NCBI GenBank assembly: GCA_964524965.1
Contig: CAZGDY010000013.1
Location: forward strand, 1 to 22,410
Reading direction: 5' to 3'
Source: Kmv34 sp964524965
GTDB taxonomy: Bacteria; Aerophobota; Aerophobia; Aerophobales; B3-G15
DNA length: 22,410 nt
Shown: piece by piece, positions 1 to 8,726 of the stretch
Layout: the number at the start of each line of letters is the position of its first letter
Numbering within the stretch: the stretch's first letter is position 1
Position numbers and translations under genes: made by a program
Notes under the pieces: generated by a model
What the model was told of the DNA's origin: nothing
The model's input: the letters and a program-made list of their open reading frames with translations, nothing else
The model's database searches: none

Positions 1-37
1 AGCTCTTTTACGCTCAACTGCCACCTCTGCATTTTCA

Positions 38-64
38 CCTCCCCATCACTTGTTTATGGGGAGG
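38..64. repeat. Perfect inverted repeat (hairpin) near the left edge
   Basis: Arms CCTCCCCAT (38-46) and ATGGGGAGG (56-64) pair over 9 bp around a 9-nt loop. No T-run follows on either strand, so it is not a classical intrinsic terminator. It lies in a 231-bp stretch in front of the aminotransferase and could be the 3' end of an upstream transcript. Nothing else in 1-150 is recognisable. Confidence 0.4.
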
Positions 65-154
65 ATAGTATATCAAATTCTAAGAGAGGGGTGAGGTTTT
101 CATTTTGCCTACTATGACATTATCATTTTGCGACGACATAAGTACTATTTTTTC

Positions 155-182
155 TTGACATATTTTTTTTATATGGTACAAA
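155..182 (+). promoter_or_regulatory. Putative sigma-70 promoter of the class I aminotransferase
   Basis: A consensus -35 TTGACA (155-160) is followed after 16 nt by TACAAA (177-182), 4 of 6 matches to the -10 consensus. It points at the gene starting at 232, leaving a leader of about 40 nt that carries the G-rich ribosome binding site GGGGGGAG (218-225). Confidence 0.5.
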
Positions 183-231
183 TACAAATTAAATATTCTT
201 AATATATTTTTGCCATAGGGGGGAGAAAGAT

Positions 232-1419
232 ATGCAAAAAGCACAAAGGATGAAAAGATTAGGAACTGAAACTGCTTTTGAGGTTTTAGCTCAGGTAAAT
301 GAGCTTAAAAGAGAAGGCAGAGATGTTATAAGCTTTTGTATTGGAGAGCCTGATTTTGATACACCAAAAAACATTAAAGATGCAGGGGTAAAGGCACTTA
401 AAGAAGGATACACTCATTATTCTCTTTCAGCTGGAATTCTTTCTTTAAGAGAATCAGTTGCTCGCTATATTTCGAAAACTAGAGATATAGAAATAGACCC
501 CAAAGAGGTAGTAGTTACTCCGGGAGCAAAACCAATTATCGCCTATAGTATTCTTGCCTGTGTTGATGAAGGAGATGAAGTGATATACCCCAATCCAGGT
601 TTCCCAATTTATGAATCATTCATAAATTTTGTGGGAGCAAAACCTGTCCCCCTCCCCCTTTTAGAGGAAAAAGAGTTTAGTTTTGACCCTAAGCAGCTGG
701 AAGTAAAGATAACTGAGAAAACAAAAATGATCATTATTAACTCCCCTCAAAATCCTACGGGGGGTATCTTAACCCAAGATGATTTGGAGCTAATTGCCGA
801 AATAGTTAAGAAAAAAGATATTTGGGTTGTATCAGATGAGATTTATTCTCAAATTATTTACGATACAAAATTTAATAGCATAACCTCTATTCCAGGAATG
901 AAGGAAAGAACAATTTTAATAGATGGTTTTTCAAAAACCTATGCTATGACTGGCTGGAGGTTAGGATTTGGAGTAATGAGGAAAGATTTAGCACAAGAGA
1001 TTACTAAAATCCAGACCAATGTTAACTCCTGCACAACTACCTTTATTCAGTATGCAGGGATTGAGGCTCTGGAAGGTCCACAGGATGCCTCCTTGGCTAT
1101 GACTAAGGAATTCAAAGAAAGGCGCGATCTTATCTGGGAAGGACTAAATGAAATTAAAGGAATAAGATGCGTTAAACCAAAGGGTGCTTTCTATGTCTAT
1201 CCTAACGTGACTGAGGTTTGCCAAAATCTTAATCTCCCAGATTCTAAAAAACTTCAGGAATATTTACTTTATAACGCAGGTGTAGCAGTACTTGGTAGAA
1301 GCTGTTTCGGAAGAAGATGTGAGGAAGAAAAAGAGGAGTATGTAAGATTATCCTACGCAACTTCCAAAGAAAATATATTAGAGGGACTAAAAAAAATTAA
1401 AAAAGCAGTTGAAAAATAA
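232..1419 (+). CDS. PLP-dependent aminotransferase class I/II (aspartate aminotransferase-like)
   Basis: A 395-residue fold-type I aminotransferase that moves an amino group from an amino acid to a 2-oxo acid with pyridoxal phosphate in the cytoplasm. Visible landmarks are SPQNPTGG (N174), SDEIY (D202, Y205), the Schiff-base lysine K235 in GFSKTYAMTGWRLGF with phosphate-binding R243, and the carboxylate-binding R372 near the C-terminus. Length and motifs fit the AspC/PatA-like Igamma subgroup; exact substrate (aspartate, alanine or aromatic) cannot be read from the motifs. The ATG at 232 has a good ribosome binding site 7 nt upstream. The gene stands alone before an amino acid transporter operon on the same strand, which suggests a role in catabolism of imported amino acids (inference). 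Confidence 0.93.
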   Translation: MQKAQRMKRLGTETAFEVLAQVNELKREGRDVISFCIGEPDFDTPKNIKDAGVKALKEGYTHYSLSAGILSLRESVARYISKTRDIEIDPKEVVVTPGAKPIIAYSILACVDEGDEVIYPNPGFPIYESFINFVGAKPVPLPLLEEKEFSFDPKQLEVKITEKTKMIIINSPQNPTGGILTQDDLELIAEIVKKKDIWVVSDEIYSQIIYDTKFNSITSIPGMKERTILIDGFSKTYAMTGWRLGFGVMRKDLAQEITKIQTNVNSCTTTFIQYAGIEALEGPQDASLAMTKEFKERRDLIWEGLNEIKGIRCVKPKGAFYVYPNVTEVCQNLNLPDSKKLQEYLLYNAGVAVLGRSCFGRRCEEEKEEYVRLSYATSKENILEGLKKIKKAVEK

Positions 1420-1533
1420 TTAATTAAGAAAAGTGTGTAAATGGAAGAAAAAAGTCAAGAATATTCGTATTATCTGTCAGTTAAAATTTAGCTAACAAGA
1501 CTTAACGCGTGCAATTGACAAATTTTTAAGATG

Positions 1534-1809
1534 TTATACATACAGTTTTTTAAGAAAAATAATCTTTTTCGCTTTTTTTTTGTTGTGCATGGGTGCAGCT
1601 TTTGTTGAATAACTTGGTTTACCTCTCTTGTTTGGGTTGTAATCAACTTTGACTTTTTCTTGCTTACCATAAATTTTAGCAATGGTTAAGCTTATATCAA
1701 AACCTATCTTATTAGTTTGATTTGCTTTACGAAGACTTTCTAAAAGTTTGAAAGGAGGTGAGGAAAAACCGAGTAGGTTAATTCGTATTGGGGAAAAAGG
1801 AAGCTTCAT
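1534..1809 (-). pseudogene. IS1380-like transposase remnant
   Basis: The leftward 91-codon frame contains FDISLTIAKIYGKQ followed by VDYNPNKRGKPSY, which resembles the first catalytic-Asp region of IS1380-family DDE transposases (pattern D-I-D-S-T... YG-Q-E... YNP-K-GRPSY). A full transposase has over 400 residues, so only this segment survives; after the PSY motif the frame runs into unrelated lysine-rich sequence. No terminal repeats typical of an intact element are seen. This remnant explains most of the 479-bp space between the aminotransferase and the transporter; 1420-1533 holds nothing recognisable. Confidence 0.6.
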
Positions 1810-1852
1810 ATAGAGAAATTATAAAAAATTGATTTCTCTTTTTGAAAGCTTC
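1800..1852. repeat. Nested inverted repeat with T-run (possible terminator)
   Basis: An inner stem AGAGAAAT (1812-1819) / ATTTCTCT (1832-1839) with a 12-nt loop is followed directly by TTTT, and is enclosed by GAAGCTT (1800-1806) / AAGCTTC (1846-1852). On the + strand it could terminate transcription before the transporter operon, but the stem is AT-rich. It also lies at the 5' edge of the transposase scrap and could be a relic of that element. Confidence 0.4.
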
Positions 1853-1870
1853 TGTAGAGAGAAAAATAAA
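1842..1870 (+). promoter_or_regulatory. Weak candidate promoter of the amino acid transporter operon
   Basis: TTGAAA (1842-1847), a 17-nt spacer and AATAAA (1865-1870) sit about 30 nt before the substrate-binding protein. The -10 matches 4 of 6 positions; no better candidate was found in the spacer. Confidence 0.25.
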
Positions 1871-1898
1871 CCATACCTAAGATGGGGAGGTTAAAGTT

Positions 1899-2729
1899 AT
1901 GAAAAAGGTTCATATTAAAGTATTATCTATGTTTTTAGTTGGATTATTATTCATAGGTGGGTTAACAATGGTGGCTATGGCTGATTTACCGACCCAAATG
2001 GCAAAGGAAAGCACTTTAAGAGCGGTTTTAGAGAAAGGTGTTTTGAGGGTTGGTGTCCACACTACTGCTCCTCCTTGGGGTTATTTAGATGAAAATTACG
2101 AAAATGTGGGATTTGATATAGATATTGCAAAGCTTATGGCCGAAACACTAGGTGTGAAATTAGAACTTACAGAAACCGAAAATGTTAATAGAGTTCCTTT
2201 TTTAGTTACCGGAAAAGTTGATGTTGTAATTGCTGTTTTTGCCAGTACACCGCAAAGAGCTCAATCTATAGCTTTTTCTACTCCTTATGGTCCTTATACG
2301 TTGGTTCTTGTTGGTCGTAAAGATGATACTGATTTCAAAAATTGGACAGATACCGCTGGTAGAAAGGTCGCTGCCGGTCGGGGAGGAACTGTAGAAATAG
2401 CATTTACTAAAATAGCTCCGGAAGGGACTGAAATTGTTAGTTATGAAACACCTGCCGATTGTTTCCTGGCTTTAGAGCAGGGAAAAGTTGATGCTGTTGG
2501 AGAAGGATATACCATATGTGCTTATCAAGTCCAAGAACATCCTGACTGGGAGATAAAAGGAGAGCCTTTTACTAGAACTTTCCCCAGTATGGGAGTGCGC
2601 CAAGGAGACCAAGTTTGGTTAAATTGGATAAACTTATTCATTCATCATGCCTTAAGTGAAGGGAAGATTCAGGAGTTCTGGGTAAAGCACTTTGGAGTTC
2701 CCTGGACAGAAATATGGCCAAATTTTTAA
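1899..2729 (+). CDS. Polar amino acid ABC transporter substrate-binding protein
   Basis: A 276-residue family 3 solute-binding protein (PF00497 type). It begins with a Sec signal peptide (MKKVHIK, hydrophobic core to about residue 25, likely cleavage after AMA28); no lipobox cysteine is present, so it should be soluble and exported. The mature protein shows the family pattern LRVGV...PPWGY, then GFDIDIAKLMAETLG, and STPQRAQSIAFSTPY whose R120 corresponds to the arginine that binds the ligand alpha-carboxylate. A strong GGGGAGG site precedes the ATG. It is first in an operon with two His/Glu/Gln-type permeases and an ATPase; the specific amino acid is not determinable. Confidence 0.93.
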   Translation: MKKVHIKVLSMFLVGLLFIGGLTMVAMADLPTQMAKESTLRAVLEKGVLRVGVHTTAPPWGYLDENYENVGFDIDIAKLMAETLGVKLELTETENVNRVPFLVTGKVDVVIAVFASTPQRAQSIAFSTPYGPYTLVLVGRKDDTDFKNWTDTAGRKVAAGRGGTVEIAFTKIAPEGTEIVSYETPADCFLALEQGKVDAVGEGYTICAYQVQEHPDWEIKGEPFTRTFPSMGVRQGDQVWLNWINLFIHHALSEGKIQEFWVKHFGVPWTEIWPNF

Positions 2730-2847
2730 AAAAAGCTGCATGAGATTTTTATTGAATCTACTGCTCTAACTGTGAGAAATTGAATCAGATATAAGAATTT
2801 GGTTATTCTTTGCTGATAATGAATATACTTTTAGGTTATAAAATTCA

Positions 2848-2884
2848 CCATTCATCTCCACTCTTTATGAGTGGAGATGAATGG
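2848..2884 (+). promoter_or_regulatory. Perfect 16-bp hairpin between binding-protein and permease genes
   Basis: CCATTCATCTCCACTC (2848-2863) and its exact complement (2869-2884) flank a TTTAT loop. No T-run follows, so rather than a full terminator it looks like the intercistronic stem-loop often found after periplasmic binding-protein genes, which stabilises the upstream mRNA and lowers permease expression. That role is inferred from position. The rest of 2730-3019 is AT-rich and shows no gene. Confidence 0.6.
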
Positions 2885-3019
2885 CAGAAAGTTAATAGAA
2901 AAATAGCGTAACTGTTCTGTTCATTAGGATAAAAATAAAAAAGTCTTGAAAAAGAAGCGAAGCTTCAAATTACTAGAAATAGGTTAATAATAAAAAAATA
3001 AAAAAATTAAAGTAAAATA

Positions 3020-3721
3020 ATGTTTAATCTTTCTATTCCTGATTTAAGGTTTTCTGTTCCCTTGAGGAATTTAGATTACTTTTTGTGGGGGCTAATTTTA
3101 ACTTTTCGATTAGTGGGTTTATCTTGTGCATTTGGAATTGCGGTCGGGATAATTGGAGCTTATTTAAAAAATTCACAAAATAAAATTTTACAAAAGATAG
3201 TTGGTGTTTATGTAGAGATCTTCAGGAATACTCCTCTTTTAGTCCAGCTTTATTTTGTATATTTTGCTCTTCCCACATTGTATATCGATTTAGATCCTAA
3301 TACTACAGCTTTGTTAGTGCTAACATTAAATATGGGTGCATACACAACAGAGATAATCCGTGGTGGAATCCAATCTATCCACAAAAGCCAAATTGAGGCG
3401 GGCTATTCCTTAGGAATGAACTATTTTCAGGTTTTTCGGCACGTCATCTTACCTCCCGCGATGAAGACTATAGCACCTCCTTTAAGCAATCAGATTATTT
3501 TAATAATTTTAGCTTCTTGCCTTGTCGCTCAGATATCGGCAAAAGATCTGTTTTATCAGGCTTCAAAATTAGATGGTCAAACGTATAGAAGCTTCGAAAT
3601 TTATTCGGTAACTGCATTGATTTATTTTGCTTTGGTGGAGGGATTATACATACTATTTTATTATATAAACAAAAAGATTTTTCGGCACGCTCCTCCTCAA
3701 AGACTATCATCTACTCTTTAG
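3020..3721 (+). CDS. Polar amino acid ABC transporter permease (first)
   Basis: A 233-residue integral membrane protein of the His/Glu/Gln permease family (BPD_transp_1). Hydrophobic segments span about residues 22-47, 70-90, 95-112, 153-172 and 195-215. The NTPLLVQL motif (70-77) and the EAA loop (about 126-147, EAGYSLGMNYFQVFRHVILP), which docks on the ATPase, are clear. There is no good Shine-Dalgarno sequence before the ATG, in contrast to the neighbouring genes. It pairs with the permease at 3917 to form a heterodimeric channel (inference from the operon). Confidence 0.9.
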   Translation: MFNLSIPDLRFSVPLRNLDYFLWGLILTFRLVGLSCAFGIAVGIIGAYLKNSQNKILQKIVGVYVEIFRNTPLLVQLYFVYFALPTLYIDLDPNTTALLVLTLNMGAYTTEIIRGGIQSIHKSQIEAGYSLGMNYFQVFRHVILPPAMKTIAPPLSNQIILIILASCLVAQISAKDLFYQASKLDGQTYRSFEIYSVTALIYFALVEGLYILFYYINKKIFRHAPPQRLSSTL

Positions 3722-3916
3722 ACTTGTGATATTTTTCTCGATTTTCATATTTTTAAAAAATTTAAATATTGAAAATGCTATTCTGGGTACTATAAATATA
3801 AATTATAAAGTTTGATATATTAGGTAAAATTTTACAATTCTTTTTTTTACTGTGTATTTTTTCCTTTATTTAACCATAAAAATAGTGAATTTACATCAAT
3901 AAAGAGGAAGCTTACG

Positions 3917-4582
3917 TTGATAGGAAAATTTGGGTGGAATGACTTATTTTACATATTAGAAGGGACTTATACTACCCTAAAACTTTGTGGAATTTCTTTT
4001 TCTTTGGGTGGATTGTTGGGTCTTATCATTGGAATTGCCAGAAGCAATCATAAGATAAAAGCATTCAGATGGATTGCAGCAATATATATAGAAATATTTA
4101 GAGGAACGCCATTGCTTCTTCAACTAATGATAGGTTATTTTGGGGCTGACCTTATAGGATATGATATTTCTAGAATGCTTACGGCCAGTATAGTTTTGTG
4201 CCTTTATACAGGAGCTTACTTAGGAGAGATTTTTCGAACAGGATTAGAGTCTATTCATAAAGAGCAATGGGAAGCAGCTTCTTCTTTAGGAATGAGTTAC
4301 ATCCAGAGTTTGCGTTACGTTGTTATTCCTCAAGGTACAAAAGTTATCATACCATCTCTTATTGGTTTTTTAATCGGACTGGTAAAGGCTACTTGTTTGG
4401 TTTCAATTATTAGTGTGGTGGATTTAACATTAGCGGCTCGCCGAGTAGGTGAACGAATATACTTTCCTCTTCTATCCATGGGTATAGCGGGCATAATTTA
4501 CTTTTTGTTATGCTATCCTCTGTCAAGGATGGGGAAAAAATTAGAAAAACAAAGTAGTGCAGGGAGTAGTGACAATGGTTGA
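3917..4582 (+). CDS. Polar amino acid ABC transporter permease (second)
   Basis: A 221-residue His/Glu/Gln-type permease with GTPLLLQL (63-70) and an EAA loop at about 119-140 (EAASSLGMSYIQSLRYVVIP). The likely start is TTG at 3917, since GAGGAAG (3904-3910) lies 6 nt upstream and no ATG is available before the first membrane segment. It is separated from the first permease by 195 bp of AT-rich DNA that includes the palindrome GTAAAATTTTAC (3824-3835). Its end overlaps the ATPase start by 8 nt, implying translational coupling. Confidence 0.9.
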   Translation: MIGKFGWNDLFYILEGTYTTLKLCGISFSLGGLLGLIIGIARSNHKIKAFRWIAAIYIEIFRGTPLLLQLMIGYFGADLIGYDISRMLTASIVLCLYTGAYLGEIFRTGLESIHKEQWEAASSLGMSYIQSLRYVVIPQGTKVIIPSLIGFLIGLVKATCLVSIISVVDLTLAARRVGERIYFPLLSMGIAGIIYFLLCYPLSRMGKKLEKQSSAGSSDNG

Positions 4583-5309
4583 AATTGAAAATGTCCATAA
4601 ATCCTTTGGACAATTACATGTTCTTAAAGGTATTTCAATGAGTGTAAAAAAAAAGGAATCAGTTGTAATTATGGGACCCAGTGGTTCAGGGAAAAGCACT
4701 TTACTTCGATGTATTAATTATTTAGAACCAATAGATTCGGGGAGTATTGCAGTGGACGGTGAATTGTTAACTCCTAAAACTTCTATGCGTTCTGTCAATC
4801 TTCATAAACTACGTGCAAGAATTGGTTTTGTTTTTCAGAGATTTAATTTATTTCCTCACCTTACTGTTATTGATAATGTGAGCTTAGCTTTAAAAATAGT
4901 TAAGAAAATGGACAAAAAGAAAGCCGAGGAAATTGCTTTACACTCTTTAAATCAAGTCGGATTAAAAGATAAGACTTTTTCGTATACAGATCAGTTATCT
5001 GGTGGACAACAACAACGTGTTGCCATAGCTCGCTCTTTAGCTATGCATCCAAAATTAATGCTTTTGGATGAAATAACTTCGGCTTTAGACCCAGAATTAA
5101 TTAAAGAGGTTTTAGAGGTACTCGCACGAGTTAGTGAATCGGGGATGACCATGATAATAGTTACCCATGAGCTTAAATTTGCAGAGGAAAGTGCAGACAG
5201 AATTTGCTTTTTCTATGATGGAAAAATATTAGAAGAGGGTATCCCAAAGCAGATCATCGAGGACCCTAAAACATTGGAAGCTCAGAGATTTTTCACCGCG
5301 CTTTCATAA
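4575..5309 (+). CDS. Polar amino acid ABC transporter ATP-binding protein
   Basis: A 244-residue GlnQ/HisP-type ATPase that powers the two permeases. Walker A is GPSGSGKST (34-42), the Q-loop Q is Q88 (FVFQRFNLFPHLTV), the signature is LSGGQQQR (141-148), Walker B ends in D165-E166 and the switch histidine is H198 (VTHEL). After Walker B the usual DEPTSALDP reads DEITSALDP, with Ile replacing Pro. I choose ATG 4575 over an upstream GTG (4557) because AGGGAG (4561-4566) is correctly placed for it and family proteins begin with this hydrophobic-acidic strand. Confidence 0.94.
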   Translation: MVEIENVHKSFGQLHVLKGISMSVKKKESVVIMGPSGSGKSTLLRCINYLEPIDSGSIAVDGELLTPKTSMRSVNLHKLRARIGFVFQRFNLFPHLTVIDNVSLALKIVKKMDKKKAEEIALHSLNQVGLKDKTFSYTDQLSGGQQQRVAIARSLAMHPKLMLLDEITSALDPELIKEVLEVLARVSESGMTMIIVTHELKFAEESADRICFFYDGKILEEGIPKQIIEDPKTLEAQRFFTALS

Positions 5310-5551
5310 GGATAAAAATTGCACAAACTGTATCAATAAAAATCGATAAAATTACTAAGTTTATCAGTATCTGGGTGGAGTATACCAGTTGTGTAGGTAT
5401 ACAAAAAGGAAGGAAGTAACAATTAAGCAGTAAAAGAAAATATGGTTGCTGTATCTTGAAAATATTTACTTTACCCATAGATATAAGTATTGAGCTTGAG
5501 CTGATAAAGCTAAAAAAAGATTGTAGTAACTAAATTATAAGGAGATCTAAT

Positions 5552-6388
5552 ATGCAGAAAAATGAGATGAGGCAAAAATTGGGGAAAGATCAAGAAAAAT
5601 TTTTTTTACATGAGATGTCCTGGGTTGAAATCAAAGAAATTGCTAATGGAAAAACAGTGGTAATACTTCCTACAAGTTCTATTGAACAGCATGGGCCACA
5701 TTTACCTATTGGAACAGACAGTTACATAGGGTACGAACTTTGCAAAAGATTGGGTAAGAGTTTAGTGGGAAAAATACCATTTGTTATTGCTCCTCCGATG
5801 GTATTTGGAGCATCTTCTCATCATATTGATTTTCCTGGAACAATGTCTGTTACCACAAATACCTATCTTGCGTTGATTCAAGATCTTTGCCATTGTTTAA
5901 TTGGCCATGGCTTTAAAAAGATTATTTTACTAAATTCACATGGGGGGAATACGGCTCCTTTGGAAATGGTCATTAGAAATATTCGAGATCAACATAAGGT
6001 CGTGATTGCAGCAGTTACCTACTGGGTAGTAGCCACCAAGGAAATTACTCGCATTAGAGAATCAAAAATTGGTGGAATAGCTCACGCTGGAGAGCTTGAA
6101 ACTTCCTGCATGCTCGTAATTAAACCTCATTTAGTCAATAAACGTTTGCTTAAAAGAAAAATACCTAAATGGAGAACTAATTACGTTATGCTAGATTTTC
6201 AAGATATGGGTAAAGTAAACTTAGCTCAACATTTATGCGATTTTACTTCCACTGGTGTAATTGGAGACCCTACCTTAGCTAGCGAAGAAAAAGGAAAGCA
6301 GTTTATAGAGACAATTACAGATTCTCTTTCTAAGTTTGTCATAGAATTTAGCACTTGGGAATTGGGCATGATGACCGAAGAAGTCTGA
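5552..6388 (+). CDS. Creatininase/creatinine amidohydrolase family protein
   Basis: A 278-residue metal-dependent amidohydrolase of the creatininase fold. It has SSIEQHGPHLPIGTD (E45, H47, D56), NSHGGN (128-133) and HAGELETS (H178-S185), the metal-binding and catalytic blocks of the family. Members include creatininase, formamide hydrolases of riboflavin/F420 synthesis, and mycofactocin MftE; the true substrate here is unknown. AAGGAG lies 6-7 nt before the ATG. It follows the transporter by 242 bp and precedes a dead dehydrogenase on the same strand, so it may hydrolyse an imported amide or cyclic amino acid derivative (inference). The spacer 5310-5551 holds only a weak hairpin (5345-5365). 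Confidence 0.88.
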   Translation: MQKNEMRQKLGKDQEKFFLHEMSWVEIKEIANGKTVVILPTSSIEQHGPHLPIGTDSYIGYELCKRLGKSLVGKIPFVIAPPMVFGASSHHIDFPGTMSVTTNTYLALIQDLCHCLIGHGFKKIILLNSHGGNTAPLEMVIRNIRDQHKVVIAAVTYWVVATKEITRIRESKIGGIAHAGELETSCMLVIKPHLVNKRLLKRKIPKWRTNYVMLDFQDMGKVNLAQHLCDFTSTGVIGDPTLASEEKGKQFIETITDSLSKFVIEFSTWELGMMTEEV

Positions 6389-6494
6389 GACGAACTGCGG
6401 GAAAGGATTTTTATGTGCTTTAAACTACCAAGTATTTAATATTTCTATACTTTTTAGTCTTTTATTGGAAAATTTTATTAGAGAGAAGAATTGA

Positions 6495-7250
6495 ATGAGA
6501 TTAAGAAGTAAGGTGGCTGTTATTATGCGGACAGGCTCTGACATGGGAAGAGTAGCTGCTATCCTTTTTTCGGAAGAAGGGGTAAAGTAGTTGTTGTGAA
6601 TATAGAAAAAAAATTAGAACAGGCTACGGTTGATATGATTAAAGAAAAATAACGAGAAGCGCTTTTTATACTCACAGATATAACTGATTCTCCTCAATTT
6701 AAGTCTATAGTGGCCAAAGTTATAGAAAAGTATGGAAAGATGAATATTTTGGTCAATAGTGCTGACCTGTGGTACTTAGGAAATATACTCGATACCGACG
6801 AGAGACTATGGGACAAGATTATGGATATGAATTTCAGAGTAGCGTTTCTCTGCTGTAAATATTGCATCCCTTTGATGATTAAAAGTGGCGTTGGGTGGTG
6901 TTAACATATCCTCGTAAGTTGGGATTGTAATCTGGAAAAGCATGACAGCTTATTGTGTTTCTAAAACCGCGCTGATTTCTTTAACTAAAAGCATAGCATT
7001 AGATTTTGCTTCTCAAAATATAAGAGCTAACTGTGTTCGTCCTGGAACCACAGAAACTCCTATGGTAACTTCCTAGTTAGCCCAGCAGCCCAATTCAAAT
7101 AAAGCTCGGCGTGAGATGAAAAAGGTTCGTCCTGCAAATAGACTGGGAAGACCAGAGGAAATTGCTCATGGTATTCTTTATCTTGCTTCTGATGAATCTC
7201 TCTATGCCACAGGAGCTGTACTCTCTATCTATGGAGGCGGCACTGTGTAG
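6495..7250 (+). pseudogene. Short-chain dehydrogenase/reductase pseudogene
   Basis: Three reading-frame pieces together cover an SDR of about 250 residues. Piece one starts at ATG 6495 with KVAVIMRTGSDMGR, a damaged TGxxxGIG cofactor motif, and stops at 6588. After a shift at a GGGG run (about 6580) the second frame reads KVVVVNIEKK, has an in-frame TAA at 6650, then continues through DITDSPQF and ILVNSAD (normally NNAG) to 6904. After another shift the third frame has VNISS, TAA at 6915, the catalytic YCVSK, the RANCVRPG block, TAG at 7074, and ends GAVLSIYGGGTV. Three stops and two shifts rule out function. Its position after the creatininase-family gene suggests a former operon partner. 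Confidence 0.88.
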
Positions 7251-7473
7251 TAAAAAAGAAAAGGATTAAAAATAAAAGCGAAAAAGAAGTGATATTCTCT
7301 CTGCAAAAGGAATGAAGTATCTCAAAAAGCAAGAATTAGGGAGTTTTAACCCTAGTAATTTCTTCTGCTATTTTTCCCTCACTTGTAAGGGGTAAAGCTT
7401 TTGAGCGAATTTTGTAGGTAAAAAGGAATCTTTTCCTGAGCACTAATGCTTTTTACAATAGCAAAGGAAAAAT

Positions 7474-7494
7474 GGTTTTTGGCCATATTTTTGG
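7474..7494 (+). repeat. Left terminal inverted repeat of the ISL3-like element
   Basis: It begins GGTTTTTGGC and ends TATTTTTGG; 18 of 21 positions match the reverse complement of 8610-8630. Confidence 0.7.
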
Positions 7495-7554
7495 CAACTT
7501 TTTTGTCCTTTTTCTTGTTAGATGTTAATTTGAGCGAAAATTTTTTGTTTTAAA

Positions 7555-8529
7555 TTATGTTTCGCCTAAATATTTCATCTTTTGGTATAGTTTTAGGTGA
7601 TCCTGAAGGTCCTGGGTGGTTCTAAAACCATACCTGAGATCTTCCCAGGATTTAACCAGTTTTATGGAATTCTCTGCATTACCAGATCGTAAGACATTAG
7701 GCTCTTTGAGATAGGTGAACACATACTCGCAGGAATATCCATGAACATCTTAACGATCTTTTTAAAATGGCAATTTTTCTTATGCCAGCCTTCAAAGTAT
7801 AGTTTATTCTTTTCCTCGTAGGCCTCATCCATGGAAGTGCTATTTTCAAATATATTTCTTATTCGATCTTTTGAAACAAGGATGTTTGCAAGAAGATCTT
7901 TTTTGCAGGAGGAGATAATCTCATTCATTATTTCCCTATTCTTCTCAGTATATCTTTTAGGGTGCTAAGGTTACTTGCTACTTCTTCTTTACTTTGACTT
8001 GAAAGAGCATCGATATAAATGATGTAACCCTTTATCCTGTCTGAGGTTATGAGATGCTTATGAGTTGATCTTTCAGGGTCAAGATCATCAAGACAAAGTA
8101 CTCTCATGGTTTTAGCTTCTCTATAAGGTTCTTGAAGTTTAGCTTAACAGCTTCTTTATGCTTCCAGCAGTCAATGGTACGCCTTGAACTAGTAACATTG
8201 AAAAAGCGAGCAAAACGTTTTTTTATCTCTTCTGGAGAAGTGTTGTCTAATACATCGTTGGTTACTCCTTCTTTGATTATCCGGTTGGTTGCTCTTTGGT
8301 ACTTTGCAATTCCTTTTACAGGTAAGGGAAAACTTTTGATCCTGCAGTGAGGATTTTGGCATTTAGCAGATACCATAAGTACTTTGAGCAAGATAGGTTT
8401 ATTCAGATCGAATTCCTTTACTGTTTTTCAGTGTTCAGCTTTTTTCTAAAAGTTTGCTTTAATTTACATACAGGACAAACGCAATACTTCGGGATACGGA
8501 GTTTAATAATCCTAATTCGTTTTTTTTAG
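7555..8529 (-). pseudogene. Frameshifted transposase of the ISL3-like element
   Basis: Read leftward, fragments in several frames form one transposase. The first (from about 8529) has the zinc-knuckle-like YCVCPVC and ends at a TAA. The next (8391 to 8104) has CQNPHC, then KGIAKYQRATNRIIKEG and a helix-turn-helix-like region. A shift at an ATGA junction leads to CLDDLDPERS and SDRIKGYIIYIDALS, probably the first catalytic Asp region. After a TAATG junction come the helical segment from 7928 and, downstream of it, SGNAENSIKLVKSWEDLRYG and HLKLYQKMKYL, a typical transposase C-terminus ending at 7555. Several shifts make it non-functional. Confidence 0.75.
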
Positions 8530-8609
8530 CCACCTGATAGCCTCTGCCTTTTTAGAAGGAAGTGTATCAGGTAAAAAATTAAAGAACAAAGTAAACCATA
8601 TAACTATTT

Positions 8610-8630
8610 CCAAAAATATAGCCAAGACCC
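8610..8630 (-). repeat. Right terminal inverted repeat of the ISL3-like element
   Basis: Read leftward it begins GGGTCTTGGC and ends TATTTTTGG; it matches the left end at 18 of 21 positions. A separate 8-bp inverted repeat, ACCTGATA (8532-8539) / TATCAGGT (8565-8572), lies just inside this end, next to the transposase start. Confidence 0.7.
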
Positions 8631-8726
8631 GAGATGATTTTTTGAACAGTTAGATTAAGAGTAAAAATTTTCAATTTTTCTTGAGAAGAAATAAAATTAA
8701 AATTCTTGATAATATTATTGTTTTGA

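Larger units (their letters stand above)
7474..8630 (-). mobile_element. Decayed ISL3-like insertion sequence
   Basis: A 1157-bp element bounded by 21-bp imperfect terminal inverted repeats and almost filled by a broken leftward transposase. The ends begin with GG, as in ISL3-family elements, and the transposase has an N-terminal zinc-binding region. The 8 bases flanking each end (GGAAAAAT and GAGATGAT) match at only 4 positions, so a target duplication is not preserved. The family assignment rests on remembered features and is tentative; the element boundaries are seen directly. The 223 bp to its left, after the SDR relic, contain no recognised feature. Confidence 0.72.

Noticed and set aside
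6495..7250. Stop-codon recoding as the reason for in-frame TAA/TAG in the SDR gene
   Set aside because: Intact neighbouring genes end with TAA, TAG and TGA, and the SDR gene also has frameshifts and lost motifs, so decay explains it better.
8532..8572. 8-bp inverted repeat ACCTGATA/TATCAGGT as the right end of the insertion sequence
   Set aside because: The arms are close together inside the element; the GG-starting 21-bp repeats at 7474 and 8610 fit the ends better.
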